From Sesamum alatum (lineage: Eukaryota; Streptophyta; Magnoliopsida; Lamiales; Pedaliaceae), in NCBI GenBank assembly GCA_034509735.1, contig JACGWO010000003.1, forward strand, positions 38,982,873-39,046,872: a DNA stretch of 64,000 nt. Reading direction: 5' to 3'. Of the stretch, positions 37,249 through 49,639 are shown piece by piece; the stretch's first letter is position 1; each line of letters opens with the position of its first letter. Position numbers and translations under genes: made by a program. The notes under the pieces were generated by a model. That model saw only the letters and a program-made list of their open reading frames with translations. It was not told the DNA's origin and made no database searches.

Positions 37249-40200
37249 TTAATGTAATCTGACAGGTTCATTAGGGAATGTAATATTTGGATTTCGAATA
37301 TGTTGCTTAAGTGCTGGAAGTTCCTTCAATTTGAATTCTGTTGCATGAACATGAGAAGAGATGCTCCATAGTGTATCTCCAGGCTGCACTATTGTTGTAG
37401 TCACAGGTGAAGAAGCAGGAGCAGAATGTTTAATGACAGTCTTTGACTTCATTAGTGGATGCTTGTTCTTCTTCCCCATTCCATTGGCAATCAACCATCG
37501 GGATCCAGACTGTTGTTGATTCTTGGAACCCCATAACTTGCTTTTACCCGGTGTTGTGTTCAAACCGGCAACATGCACCACAGCTATTTTATATTGGGGA
37601 ATCAGTTCTTCTTCATGAATTTCGTTGGTTATTGGCTCTTCAACAATGTTGTCCTCTCTGGCAGCCTCGGGCTCTTCTTCCTCTTCATTATGGTTCCTTA
37701 CTAGAGGAAGTGCACAGTAGATTATAGGTTTTGGCAGGACAAACACTCTCTCCACTTGAATGAGAGCAAGCATTCGGGCACCAACTGGTTCATAATTCCG
37801 GAAAGGATCACGCAGCTGTACCATCAGCGCAAAGGTGAAATGATTACCCAGCAAACCGTACTTCCTACCCCGGCCTCGTCTCTTGTCCCCGTTTGGTCTT
37901 CCTTTAAACAGGTCTAATGAAGTAGCATGGTGGGCTGCCAATAATTTACATGTCCGCTCACTGATGAGATCATTGTCATCGAATTCACCAGAATCAAGTT
38001 TCATCCATTCATCAAGTGTTAGAGATAGACTCATCAATCCATCAACATCTTCACCATTATCTTTAATATCCAGCAGTTGCAATCCACCAGTGCCATCGAG
38101 CCCCATGGACCCACTAACATTGAGGGTCTTCCCCTTCAGGGCTGAAAATTCACCAATAGATTGTGAGCTAATATTTGAAGGTGCATCCTCATCCGACATA
38201 TCTGATTGTAGTCTCAAACCCTCTATCGTAAGAGCTTCAATCTTGTCCATTGCCAAAGGAGCAAGATCTTCGAAACACACATATTCTGTGTCAGTGCCGT
38301 ACAGAGTTGAATCAGACTTACCAGACCCATGGCCTGAGGATATTCCTTTAACACTATTTTGCACACTAGATATATTTTGTACAATTTCATATTCATGCTG
38401 TAACAAACCTTGCCTGGAAAAGGAATAAATGGGTCAGTATAACTATACCTGAAACACAGTCTCTGAGGAAAATATGAAAACACAAAGGTATCTGTGCAAT
38501 GTTCAAACAGTCTGACAAACCTCTCAGGTCCCTCCAGACTCGATGCAGCTTCCCATGCTATTTGTTGGATTGTCTTTCCAGTTATGTCTTCCAAGGGCAT
38601 CAATTTATTTGCCTGCATAGATAGCTTCTCCATTCCCACAGCAGCCAGACACTGAAGTATGTCCATTACTCCAGAACCCATTTCTGCAGGCACCACCACA
38701 GGACTAGACACCTGCATAAGTAAGCGCCCACCAGCTTTGGCGTTCCTGAAAAGTGCAGGATTCATCGAGCGCAAAAATCCTCCATTTCTAGTTTGTATAA
38801 AGGGACCCAAACCTTCAGCAAGGGGAGGAAGCTGCTGAATATCCTGGGGAGGTATGTCAAGTAGACTGCTAAACCCACCTGTAGTAGTAGGTGGAGAATG
38901 TTCAAATGCTTTCTCATTTAAGCCCCAGTCACGCATCAAAGCTTCAGTTTCCAAATCCTCCAACCTTGAGGCCCTTGTTTTAATCCTAAATGCATCTGTC
39001 TCTATCTTAGGCATAGGCATCCCCTGGAGAACTTCACAAATAGATGGTTGATGGAAGTCATTAGAGATGGCTTCCCAGACAGGATCAATCCTCATGTTGC
39101 TGACAAGTTCTGCTGGATCATTCTCAAAACCAAAGTTGAGTAGTCCTCCATTGGCAACAATGTCCCTCTCAAATTCCTTTAGTAGGCGCTCTCGTGGAGA
39201 CTCAGGCTCACCTTCAGAACTCAGGCCAAATGGACTATGCTCAATACCCAGAATGTCCAAGAAATCACTGGCCACTGATTCAGCGAGATCATCCAGGCCA
39301 AGTGATATTTCCTCTCTATGATCTCTACAATGAGAATTAATATCTAAGGACTTTTCTAGGTGCAAAGCATCACTTTCATCCTCTTGAGAGTCTAGTCCTT
39401 CATTCATCAACTCCGTGGCATAACTTAGTGCTGTCTCGAGCTCTTTAATTATTAATTCTGAGAACATCCCATTCTCTTTCTCTTTAGAATCATAGGTGCC
39501 TATCAATTGCTTGTCTTCTACAGAAACAATTTCTTCAGCTGAGGGATGAATGGCGGCATCCTCATTAAGGGGTACCTCCCAAGCACAATCAGTTTCAAGA
39601 ACCTCTTTAGAAGCTTCAGCTGAGGGATGAATGGCGCCATCATCATTATTGGGTACCTCCAAAGCACAATCAGATTCAAGAACCTCTTTCGAATCTTCAG
39701 CTGAGGGATGAATGGTGCCATCCTCATTACTGGGTACCTCCAAAGCACAATCAGTTTCAAGAACCTCTTTAGAATCTTCAGCTGAGGGATGAAAGGCGCC
39801 ATCCTCATTATTGGGTACCTCCAAAGCACAATCAGTTTCAAGAACCTCTTTAGAATCTTCAGCTGAGGGATGAATGGCAGCATCCTCATTATTGGGTACC
39901 TCCAAAGCACAATCAGGTTCAAGAACCTCTTTAGAATCTTCAGCTGAGGGATCAATGGCGGAATCCTCTATAAGGGGTACCTCCAAAGCACAATCAGTTT
40001 CAAGAACCTCTTTAGAAGCTTGAGCAACCGTTGGAGGATCCTCTTCTGATTTCACCTTTTCTTTAGGAAACACTTCTATTCCCTTCTCTACAACAGAAAA
40101 CTCGCTAATTTCCCACTCAGTTCCAGAAACTTCCTCACCAGCATCAGGTGGTCTATATGAATTTTGTTTATGAGAGGCAAGGTATGAAAGAAAAGTGTCG

Positions 40201-41183
40201 TTGTCCAATTTATTTTCAGTTGAAGCATTAGATATATCTTCATCCAGTTTCTGATAAAGTATATTCACTGATTCACACAGTTCTGGACTTGACATTGGAA
40301 AAACCTCGTGTAGATCCTTCATATCTTCTGGAGACTGGTAGATAGATAACCTATCAGGAAGACTTCCAACTCGACGGATGCTTAGTTCGTCCTTTTGATC
40401 AAATTGACAGAGAACTGTTCCTGTCGTCGCACTATGTCGCAAGCTAGGGATCTCATGAAGATCACTGTTGCTGGATAACTCCATGCTATTGTTTCCGATT
40501 ACAACATATCCAAAACTGACATTCATTATTGCACCTCTAGCTCTACCTGATAACCTGAAACTAGTCGTCCACTTCCCGGTGCTCTTCTCCTCTTGCAACT
40601 CCTCCAATGATAGAGGAAGCAACCTAGTCAAATCTACGCGATGCTTCCCCAAATCAATCTCAGGGACATTATGAATAGAAGCATACAACATGAAATGCAT
40701 TGCCTCATACTTTGCCGAGTGTTGGGCTTTGCTCTTGCTGCCATATATGGAGCACGAATGTGTCAACTGTTGCTCAAACTCGGCTACTCCTTGATAAACC
40801 TTAACCGGGCATGTCGCCAGCTCACTGTCCCGCCTCTTCCAATGTACAAGCAGACAAACATCATCAAAGAAAGGTGGCAAACCCTCAATTGAATGGACTA
40901 GGAGAGTGAAACGACAATTGAACCTACGACCTCGGCCGGTGGTCAAGGCCTTTAGTCCCTTCCAACTCCAAAATGGTGGCTTCTTTTCTTTGTTAGACGA
41001 ATCTTTCTTATTTTTCGTGGCATCCTTCTGCTTTGCCTTGGAACTGCTACTATCCACAGAGCTATCAAGACTCTGTCTTGTTTTGCCCACATGCAAGGCT
41101 TTACTTATGGTTTCAAGATCACGTACAAACTTTCCAGATTCTAAATTCTCAGCAGATTTCTTTCTTCCAGCTTTCGACAACAT
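37249..41183 (-). CDS. PMIR1: PLASTID MOVEMENT IMPAIRED1-RELATED1-like NT-C2 protein
   Basis: Cytosolic protein of the PMI1 family, involved in light-driven chloroplast and nuclear positioning through actin (family knowledge). Two coding exons, 41183-38521 and 38413-37249, give 1275 aa. N-terminal Lys/Ser-rich region, then an NT-C2 domain (about residues 86-235: RGRRFNCRFTLLVHSIEGLP, DDVCLLVHWKRRDSELAT, RGAIMNVSFGYVVIG). An acidic middle region contains six 27-residue tandem repeats (about 388-549, unit with KEVLETDCALEVP). A conserved helical region follows (ESPRERLLKEFERDI, SRLEDLETEALMRDWGLNE). The extreme C-terminus (VQPGDTLWSISSHVHATEF to FPNEPVRLH) resembles a LysM fold. A leader exon containing a CT repeat near 41621 suggests an intron in the 5' UTR. 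Confidence 0.95.
39535..40021. repeat. Coding minisatellite: six tandem 81-bp units
   Basis: Each unit contains (plus strand) TCAGCTGAGGGATGAATGG and CAATCAGTTTCAAGAACCTC. Unit length 81 bp equals 27 codons, so frame is kept. Units are about 90% alike by eye, with changes scattered, and encode acidic repeats in the PMIR1-like protein. Confidence 0.9.
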
Positions 41184-41660
41184 TGTCTCCTTAAAAGCTA
41201 CAAAACTGAACGCATAATTTTCCCAAGGTTACAAAGCCTTGCACAAAATTGAAATCATCCAGAATTGCAGCTAGAATCACAACCTACAAACAAAAGAAGC
41301 ATAAAACAACCAAAAAATTCAATAACCCCTATTTCTCTCGGAAACGCATGATATCAAAAATTCGTCTGAATAAAATTAAGCAACAGCGACAAATTAATGA
41401 TCAATTCATAGGTTTTGTGCTCCTTCAATAAAAAAAAATGTAAACGAAAATCAACCAGAAGCACATTCCTCAACATCTTCCGCATTTATCTACATTGATG
41501 AAAACATTGAATTAAACAACAATGTAAACGAAATGCGGAGGTAGGAAGATGAAGAATCTTACAACTAAGAGCGTATGAAATTTGGGGACAAGGCTTCCGC
41601 TCTTAGATTGTCTGGAGACTCTCTCTCTCTCTCTCTCTCTCTCTTCGCGTCAGCTTCCAA
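41184..41660 (-). promoter_or_regulatory. Leader region of the PMIR1-like gene with CT repeat
   Basis: Upstream of the ATG at 41183 on the minus strand. A CT run (41621-41642; GA on the coding strand) probably lies in a first non-coding exon, followed by an intron before 41183. The splice sites were not pinned down. Confidence 0.35.
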
Positions 41661-42306
41661 TTCAAAAACTTCATGCTGAACGAAACTTATAGCAATTTTC
41701 AACTGTTGCCCCTCCACTTTCCAATATTCCACTTCCACCCCAATTTGATTTTTGACCACGTTAATTCCGTACAACGATTGACTCAACTTACACTTTGAAT
41801 TTTATTTAATTAATTTTTGTGGAAATTAAAATAATTTACACCTAATTATCATAAAATTACTAATAATGGGCTTCAACTACCCCACCCTTAATTAGAAATT
41901 AGGAAAATTTTAGTTCGAATTAAATCTGATCGAGATCTAAATAAATTATATGATAAATAGATAAATACGATAACAGTTGTACTACAACTAATCTAAGTTA
42001 GCCAAATGCGATAAACGGACAAGTAAGATAACAATTGCAATATGATTAATTTAACGTGGTTGAACATAAATTGAGTAAATATGTCATAATTAATCACTAC
42101 AAATAAAAATTCTTGCTTAAAAGTTATGGTAAAACAACACTATTAATCATGGTCAAATAAATTTTTGAATTGGAAGCGATGAATTTTATTAATCAAAAAT
42201 AAAATGATTACATTCAGTTTTGTCGTCTATTAATATCAAACAGAGATAATTATAAACAATCAAATCAATAATATCACATAAACTAACGCCTAGCTATTAC
42301 AGTAGC

Positions 42307-42795
42307 TAGGGGTGACAACAGGGCGGGTCTGGGGTGGGTTTGGGTGGACCGGGGATCCGCACCGCCCTGGATTTTTGTTACACCCCGCCCCACCCCCCGC
42401 CGGTAGAAAATCCGTCGGGACAGGTCTAATCCGGTAGACCTGGTTACGTTTATATTTAAATTTTTTTTATTTGTTCTACAAATATATTAAAAAAATACAA
42501 TATATCAATTACAAATAAAATTATTCCTCAAAGACTTCCAAAGCACAATTCTCAACTACAAATTGGGGGGGGGGGGGGGGGATGAAACTTAAAATTTTTG
42601 ATTGTATAGGAAGTATTTAAAATATATATATATATATAACATACCGGGGCGGGTTCTTGCGGACCGGGGACCCGCCCCGGACCCTGGCGGATCCTAAGAA
42701 TTGGGACCCATTACCCGCTCTGTCTCCAAATGTTTGGACCTGAACCTGCCTCATAGGGCGGGTTCTGCCGGATTCAGGTGATTTTGACACCTCTA
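42307..42795. mobile_element. hAT-type MITE, 489 bp
   Basis: TIRs TAGGGGTGACA and TGACACCTCTA. The flanks ACAGTAGC (42299-42306) and ACAACAGC (42796-42803) agree at 6 of 8, the 8-bp size typical of hAT. The interior has GC-rich GGCGGGT and GACCCGCCCC blocks near each end and a run of 16 G at about 42567. It seems to have landed in or next to a SINE-like copy. Confidence 0.65.
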
Positions 42796-42814
42796 ACAAC
42801 AGCAAATTATGCCT

Positions 42815-42925
42815 ACTATACAGTAGAAATAATATCAACCCAAGCAGGAACTCGAACCAATGACCTCTAAGATCATGGGGTCTCAGCTTCACCAACTAAG
42901 CAAGGCCTCCTCGACCAAATAAATT
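42815..42925 (-). repeat. tRNA-related SINE-like copy
   Basis: On the minus strand it reads CTTAGTTGGTGAAG (box A-like, 42886-42899) followed about 30 bases later by TTGGTTCGAGTTCCTG (box B-like), then a body with TTCTACTGTATAGTAG. Not a folded tRNA. Confidence 0.45.
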
Positions 42926-43329
42926 AAAGTGAAAACTTAAACCTACGTTTAATCAATAATTTTTTTTGGTTTTAACTATGACTAAGTATTTGACATAATT
43001 CCAATTATAAATGATTTTAGATATAACTAATGTTTTGGTTTGTCTGTTTATATATGATCCTTATGGCCAAACTCGTGTTTAATTAATTATTAGTCAGGAT
43101 TTTTTTTCCTTTTGATTATTATGATTTTGTCCATCTTAATTACTTCAATGAGCCTGCGACATTTTTTTTTCATAGAAATGATAATTATATAATTGCATTG
43201 ATATCAATAAATTAAACAATATAATATCACTTAATCCTCTTCTATTTTTATAAATGTTTCAATTGCATTTTTACCTCTAAAATTAATATTAGTGTCAGTA
43301 TTTTGGTTCAGTAAATGTTATAAAATAAT

Positions 43330-43560
43330 TGAACGAGACATAATTCAATTGACAAAACTGAAACCCCGTGACTATAAGTTCATGGGTTCCAACCCACCAA
43401 CGTGTGAAATGTTATTCTATTTTAATAATAGGTGTAGTTCTACTTTGATAGTAGTCTTGATTAGATTTTGTTATCTAATATTAATAATTAGTGTATGATT
43501 GTTATAAGTGTCGATTTATATTATATATAGATATTTGATATTGATTATTATAACTGATTT
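43330..43560 (+). repeat. tRNA-related SINE-like copy 1
   Basis: Box A-like TAATTCAATTGAC (43341-43353) and box B-like GGGTTCCAACCC (43384-43395). The body with CTATTTTAATAATA and TACTTTGATAGTAGTC is shared with the copy at 49640. Confidence 0.5.
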
Positions 43561-43749
43561 ACTCAAAAATAATAGTTTATCACTTTATAAAATAAAATAC
43601 TTTTGATAAAATTATGAAAGTTTTTTTTATTATATATATATATATATATATATTCCTACTGTCTCTATGTTATTACTCCAAAATTACAGTATTTATTGAT
43701 ATTTGAATATGATGTGATTATCACCTTTCACACATATATATATATATAA

Positions 43750-44172
43750 GATAAATTACAGTCACTTTTCCTGAGGTTTAGTATAATTATAAATATTTTC
43801 TTGTTGTTTGAAAAATTACAAATACCCCATGAGATTTGTAATTTTTAACAAAGGCCTAAAATTGACCATTTTGTCCTTAAAATTTAAGTTAGAATTGTAG
43901 AAAAATCAATCGAGGTAAATTGCATTATTGTTCCTCTATATAAAAAATTTAAGAGACATCTCCATGTGCATTGTAGTCCAAAAAAATTAAAACAAAATTA
44001 GGAATAATTCAGTTTGCATAAGGGCATTTTGGTCAGTTCACCAATAAAAATGGATGAAAATGAGTTATTTGTTAGTGTGTTACAAACCTCAGGAGGTCTT
44101 TGTAATTTTTCAAACAACAAGATAGTATTTATAATTATGTCTAATCTCAGGAGAGGTAACTGTAATTTACCC
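43750..44172. mobile_element. Mutator-type MITE, 423 bp
   Basis: Starts GATAAATTACAGTCAC and ends GTAACTGTAATTTACC. It is inserted in a TA repeat, flanked by TATATATAA and TATATATAT (8 of 9, but weak evidence in a microsatellite). Closely similar in layout to 32179-32602. Confidence 0.65.
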
Positions 44173-44461
44173 TATATATATATACATATGATTTTGAATT
44201 GTGGGTAGAACTTTCTGGAGCGGGTAATATTTAATTCGGGTCGGGTATGATTGGCTGGAAATGGGCCAAAATCCCAAATTCAAATTTAGCCGCCAATCCG
44301 ATGGGTTAATGAGACAATAAAGCATTTGAATGTAATCCAAATAGGCCCACCCGGACCCGCACAATTTTATTTTATTTTTAATTGAAAATACATGGATAGT
44401 TCTAAATTATCAACCTGTTTTTAATACAATATTTAGTATACAATACATCTATATTTATAAA

Positions 44462-45707
44462 TCTATATATAATAAAACAGAATCATAGAGACTATCCACC
44501 CAAGCGCCACGTAGGCGCAGATGCGGATCGCCTCAATGAGCTCTATTCAGCCAAATGGAATTTAATTACTTTTTAGATAAAAGAGAAAAAAGATATTAGT
44601 ATTTATCCAAAATAATCTAATCGATAATATATATATTTATATACTTTTAATAAGTAAATAAAAAACATATTTATCCAAGATATGTTTACTTATTTTACAG
44701 ATAACATCCAATAGTTTATCCACAAAAGAATTATATTTTCTAAAAAATAATTAAATAGAACTATAGAATATTCTTTTAAATATAAAATAAGTAAAATAAT
44801 TAATATATTAAAAATTAAGTAAATAACTATAAAAATACGAAAGTATATTAAACACATAAATGAATTTGGATTCATTTACTAACTATTTACCTGAAAAAAT
44901 GAGTGAATCTTTTGGATAAACAAATAATGGTACACTTATCTAAATTTAAGTATAAGATAAATGACAATTTTTTAAGTTTCAAAATAACTAAGTAAGTAAA
45001 AATTACAAATAATTCAAAATTTAAATTAAAACGAGTAATAGGAAAATAATTCAAAATTTAGAAAAATAATTAGTGAATTTTAAAAATATAAGAATATTAT
45101 TTGATGTTAAAATGATTTTTAGATTAATCCTATCCTTGATTAATTTATCTTTGGATACATTCAAATCATTTATCAACACTAAATAAAAATAAAATATTTT
45201 CTTACATGGCAAAATAAAATTCAAATAGACACTGGATAATTATGGTTTATAAAAAGCTAATAAAAAATAAAGTAAATTTTTATATGTAAAAATTAAAATT
45301 TAATATGCTAATAATCACAATTAAAAATAATATTGAAAGATGTAAAAATAAGTTTGAATTTTATATTGTATCCCTAACCAATTTACCTGAACAAATTTGT
45401 AAATCTTTATAAAATCAAATAATCTATCATTTATCTATTTTAAATAAAATAAAATATTTTTGCAATTTATAATCAAAGCAATTAAAAGAATATAAGAATC
45501 TATAATTGTATGGATATTTTTCTAAATAATTAATGATACCTCATACAATTCAAGAAACTTATATTTTATATAATTTTTATTAGAACTAATATACAAAGAT
45601 AGATAATTTTTGTTCAACTTTATAAGTATATATTTTTAAATATTTATTATTATAGTCACGATTAAACTGAAAATACTCCCCGTGCCTTGGCACGGGTTTT
45701 GTACTAG
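44462..45707 (+). mobile_element. Non-autonomous Helitron, 1246 bp
   Basis: 5' end TCTATATATAATAAAACAGA. The 3' end has an 8-bp perfect hairpin CCCGTGCC-TT-GGCACGGG (45679-45696), then TTTTGTA and terminal CTAG (45704-45707). It is inserted exactly between A (44461) and T (45708), as Helitrons do, with no duplication and no terminal inverted repeats. The body is very AT-rich, with no Rep/helicase coding sequence, so it depends on a partner. Confidence 0.88.
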
Positions 45708-46274
45708 TTTATTAATAAATTCAAAACAAACAAACACACTATTATTTAAAAATAAATTAAATACATACATTCGTAGATCTCAAACTCATAAATTATTATT
45801 TGGTATATCAAATTTTATCAATATTTATCTATTTATTTATTTTTATTATTAATTTTTTAATAAAAGATTATCAGAACTGGTTCTCCAACTCTCCCCAATG
45901 GACTCGAAATCAATACTTATTTGTCATTAAATTTTATATTCTAAATCTCTATTTCAATTTAGTAGTTTTGTTTTATGTTACACATTGTAAATGCATTTTT
46001 TACTTTATTACATGATACTGCTTTTTCCTTAAAGTAATAAAAGAAAAAAACTATTACCTCTCCCATACTTATTTTCAATGACAATTGAATTAATTAAATT
46101 TTAATTAAATTCTCGAGTGTGGTTACGGTAAAAAAAAAACTTATTGTGATTTTTTTTATTAAAATAAAAAAAGATGCAGTTAAATCACTTAATTGTGGAC
46201 TAGTTAACAAGAATGATCGAATACATTATAAAGAGACAAAATCAATAATTTTAAATTTGAAGTTAAAACTATGC

Positions 46275-46920
46275 ATGTCAATGGATTAGGGTAAAATTGG
46301 GACCATGGGGCAAGTTCAGGTCCAATTAAATGAGTTTCAAAGTGGGTTTGGGTTTAATTTTTGTGACCCGCCAGGGTCGAGGGCTGATCTTGGCTTTTGT
46401 CCCGGACCCACTTTTGATTTGGACCCAAGATACAATTATTATTAATAATTAATTTATTTTCTAAATTTGACAATTCAAGTTTTTTCTTTCACTTTCTTCA
46501 CTTATTTGATAATTACTATTTAAAATTAAATATGGATAATATATGGATTTGAATGATTAGTAATGCACTTTGTTTATCTTTCGAACATTATGTAATAAAT
46601 AATTTTTGGTTATGACAATTAGATTTGAAACAACAATGATGAGAATTCACATTAATTAATCTATTAGCAAATATTAACACTCACACTTCTTTTACGGTTC
46701 ATATGAAAAATGTTAGGTAATTTAATTTAAGAAAATATTTATTATTATCAAATTTGAAAAAAAGAATTTTAAACAATTAATCGATCGGGTTGGGGATGGG
46801 TTTGGCAGAGGTCAGGTGGGTTACGAGTTTTCAGGGGATGGAGTCCCAGGTTTGGATTTTCTCAAAATGAAGACAAGCGGGTCTCAGTTCTACCTCAACC
46901 CGTCCCCTCGCCGGTCCTAG
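46275..46920. repeat. Degenerate hAT-like element
   Basis: GC-rich blocks with GACCCGCC and GGGTTTGGG motifs near 46370 and GGTTGGGGATGGGTTTGG near 46790, like the ends of the 42307 element, enclose AT-rich sequence. Ends and duplications not resolved. Confidence 0.35.
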
Positions 46921-47886
46921 TCAAAACTTGGAGGCTTGGAGAAAAAAAAAAAAAGAGAGAGTTATATCCCATTTACTTCATCAAAAAGAAAAAAAAAAAA
47001 ATCTCTATTCCATAAAGAATATCCAGCATTTATTTTAAGTGGCAATCAAAACAAACTCGATACATGTGCATAATTATAGATTTTTCTTATATTAATTTAT
47101 CTAAATAAAAAAATTAAAGATAAAATAAACAATCAATTAAATTTAATAAAATAAAATGATATTGGATATGCATGAATAAAAAATTATTAGCAAAGCTAAT
47201 TTATTAAAGAAATCAATATCTTGTGAATATATAAATATATTCAAGGGTCTCACCCTTAGTAAATAGGATAGATTTGTCATACCCTTTAAAGAAATGCAAA
47301 ATTTTATTAAGTGTATGTACATTTATGGTTTTACTTTGGTCCAAGCCTCTTTATCAGAGGGGCGAAAGATCTTTTATCCGATTTTAGTGTTAAGCTCATG
47401 TTATATCAATACGTGTGATGATAGTTGAATGAAAAGTTCAATTTTATAATGTCATGTTTGGATTGGTGGATTTTGATTTGAGGTGAAAATTTGGAGAAAT
47501 GATTTCAAATGACTTCATATTAGAGAAATTTAAAATTTATCAATATTTAACAACACATGGTTCAAATTTAGAGTAAAATGATTAAAAACACATTAATTTT
47601 AAAATTACTAAAATAAATTTAAAGAATTTGTTACTAAGTATTTGAAATCTATAACTTTAAATCCATCAATCGAAATTATTTCATACTTTTAATGAAATTC
47701 TAAAAAATTTGAAAAAAAAAAAAATCAAAGCTAATTATTTGAATAATAATAATAATAATAATAATATTGGTCCATGATTCTAAAGAAGTCTAGAATTTGA
47801 GTTATCAATCCAACTGAATTTTCTATTTCAAATTTTTTTTTCTTTTTATATATATATATAGGGTATTAATTGATTAATTTATTCTT

Positions 47887-48144
47887 GGGTAAATTACATT
47901 GATACTCTCTGAGGTTAGGTTCAATTACACAAATATTCTCCGTCTTTTGTATAATGACAGCTACATTCCCTAAGAGGTGTTAGTGTAATATTTTTCAGGA
48001 AATATTAGTATAAACTTTGCCTTTAAATAAAGGTGTAGTTATAATACAATTATAACATCAAAAGATGTAAATATAATTTTATAAAAAACAGAAAATATTT
48101 ATATATTTTGATCTAGTCTAAAAGAGTATCACTTTAATTTACCC
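47887..48144. mobile_element. Mutator-type MITE, 258 bp
   Basis: Starts GGGTAAATTACATTGATAC and ends GTATCACTTTAATTTACCC. Flanks TTTATTCTT (47878-47886) and TTTATTTTT (48145-48153) match at 8 of 9. Same family and length as 26171. Confidence 0.75.
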
Positions 48145-49194
48145 TTTATTTTTTTTGGGCCAGCATGATGGGGCATTAAATGAGGATGATGTGAATAGGG
48201 GTATTGTCAACAAAAGTCATGGGAAAATGTGGTGATAGCAATATATATTTTGCACTATAAATGGATAAAGTAAAGGGTATGACCTATAAATGCAAATTCA
48301 CACTTCTTGAAAGGTGGGAACAAAATCTAGAACCAACCATATCTTTATTTATTAATTATAGTAATAATAGTATTATTCAAATAACCTAACATTTATTATT
48401 ATTTTCCTTTTATAGAAAGACAAAAAGAGCAAATGTTATGATAAAGAAAAAAATTGAAGAAAATAGGTATTTGGAAAAATGATGATTTTCCATGTCCTAA
48501 ATGTTGGTTTCAATTTCTTTGGATTAATTAATTATGAGTCTGCTCGAGGAATTTGAAAATCTACAATATATATGCAGAAGCTTATTATCTTTATTTCAGA
48601 GTAATTCACCACGGAATATAATTTATGTACTGATAATTTCATCATTTCAATACAGATTTTTCTCTAAAAAATGATTGTAACGTGCAATATTATCATATAA
48701 TACTAACCAGTGAGTACTAAAGCACGCCCACACAGTGAATCTATTATTTGGACAATTTAATTTTTAATATTCATCGCTCGATGGTTATGAAAAATAACAT
48801 AGAGAAAATTATAGCATCATAACTTTTAAGAAAAACTTTATTTGAAGCATGTGATGAGAAATGAGAAAATCCATATATTTTATTTTTCATAATATATATA
48901 TGTAAATAATTCACGGTTGAATATGATGGACTATATAACAGAAATTAATATTCATGTTGACTGGAAATATAAATAAAACAAAATATAGAAGCCATTATAT
49001 TCTTCAAAAACCTTATATATTTTCACAAATAATAAGGGTAACATACAAAAATTACTTTTAGCTCCCGGAACTTATCTATTATTCAAAATTCAGCCCAATT
49101 TCCTGCACAAGAACCTTCTATTAATTTCCTAGATTTTCACTTTCATTTAATTGTTATATTGGTTTTTTTGGAACGAAGCATTAGTGATCACTTA

Positions 49195-49512
49195 GACAGT
49201 GTTTGCATGAGCTTATAAACTCGTAAAAATATCTTATAAAATATTTAAACGTGTTTAATAAAAAAACTATGCTTATAAGATAAAAAAAAAAAAAAAAGAT
49301 GTTTGGCGCTTATATAATGTAAGGAGTTTCTCACTTATTTTTGACATTGTAATGATTTCCTTCAAGTTTGATTGTATTAATTGTAAAATTCCTATTATTA
49401 ATATCTTATAAGCTCTAAAATATTATTTTATTTAAACACATTAAGGACTTATTTTTAAAATAAGATTTAACATTTTAAAAGATGTTTGAAGTAAGTTTAA
49501 GCAAACACCCTC
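49195..49512. mobile_element. Tourist/Harbinger-type MITE, 318 bp
   Basis: TIRs GACAGTGTTTGC and GCAAACACCCTC with TTA on both sides (49192-49194 and 49513-49515). Interior arms with AAATATCTTATAA and their inverted counterpart. Confidence 0.65.
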
Positions 49513-49639
49513 TTAGTAGCATAAACGAGATAAATTTTGATAATCGGATCAGACTTTTTTTTCTTTTTAAAAAATGTTGGTTGAGTGAGAAATTAAAATT
49601 ACATTGTTCAGTATCGATATCAGTAAACAAAATCTCTTG

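Noticed and set aside
37883..38428. 181-codon open frame on the plus strand
   Set aside because: Antisense shadow of the PMIR1-like second exon; low-complexity Ser/Pro content only.
39518..39955. 145-codon repeated hydrophobic frame (minus)
   Set aside because: A second reading frame of the 81-bp coding repeats; the unit length being a multiple of 3 keeps every frame open.
39535..40021. CRISPR-like direct repeats
   Set aside because: Units are contiguous with no spacers, lie inside a plant exon and are 81 bp long.
43336..43400. tRNA gene
   Set aside because: Boxes A and B are recognisable, but no cloverleaf stems form and the body is repeated elsewhere; better read as a SINE.
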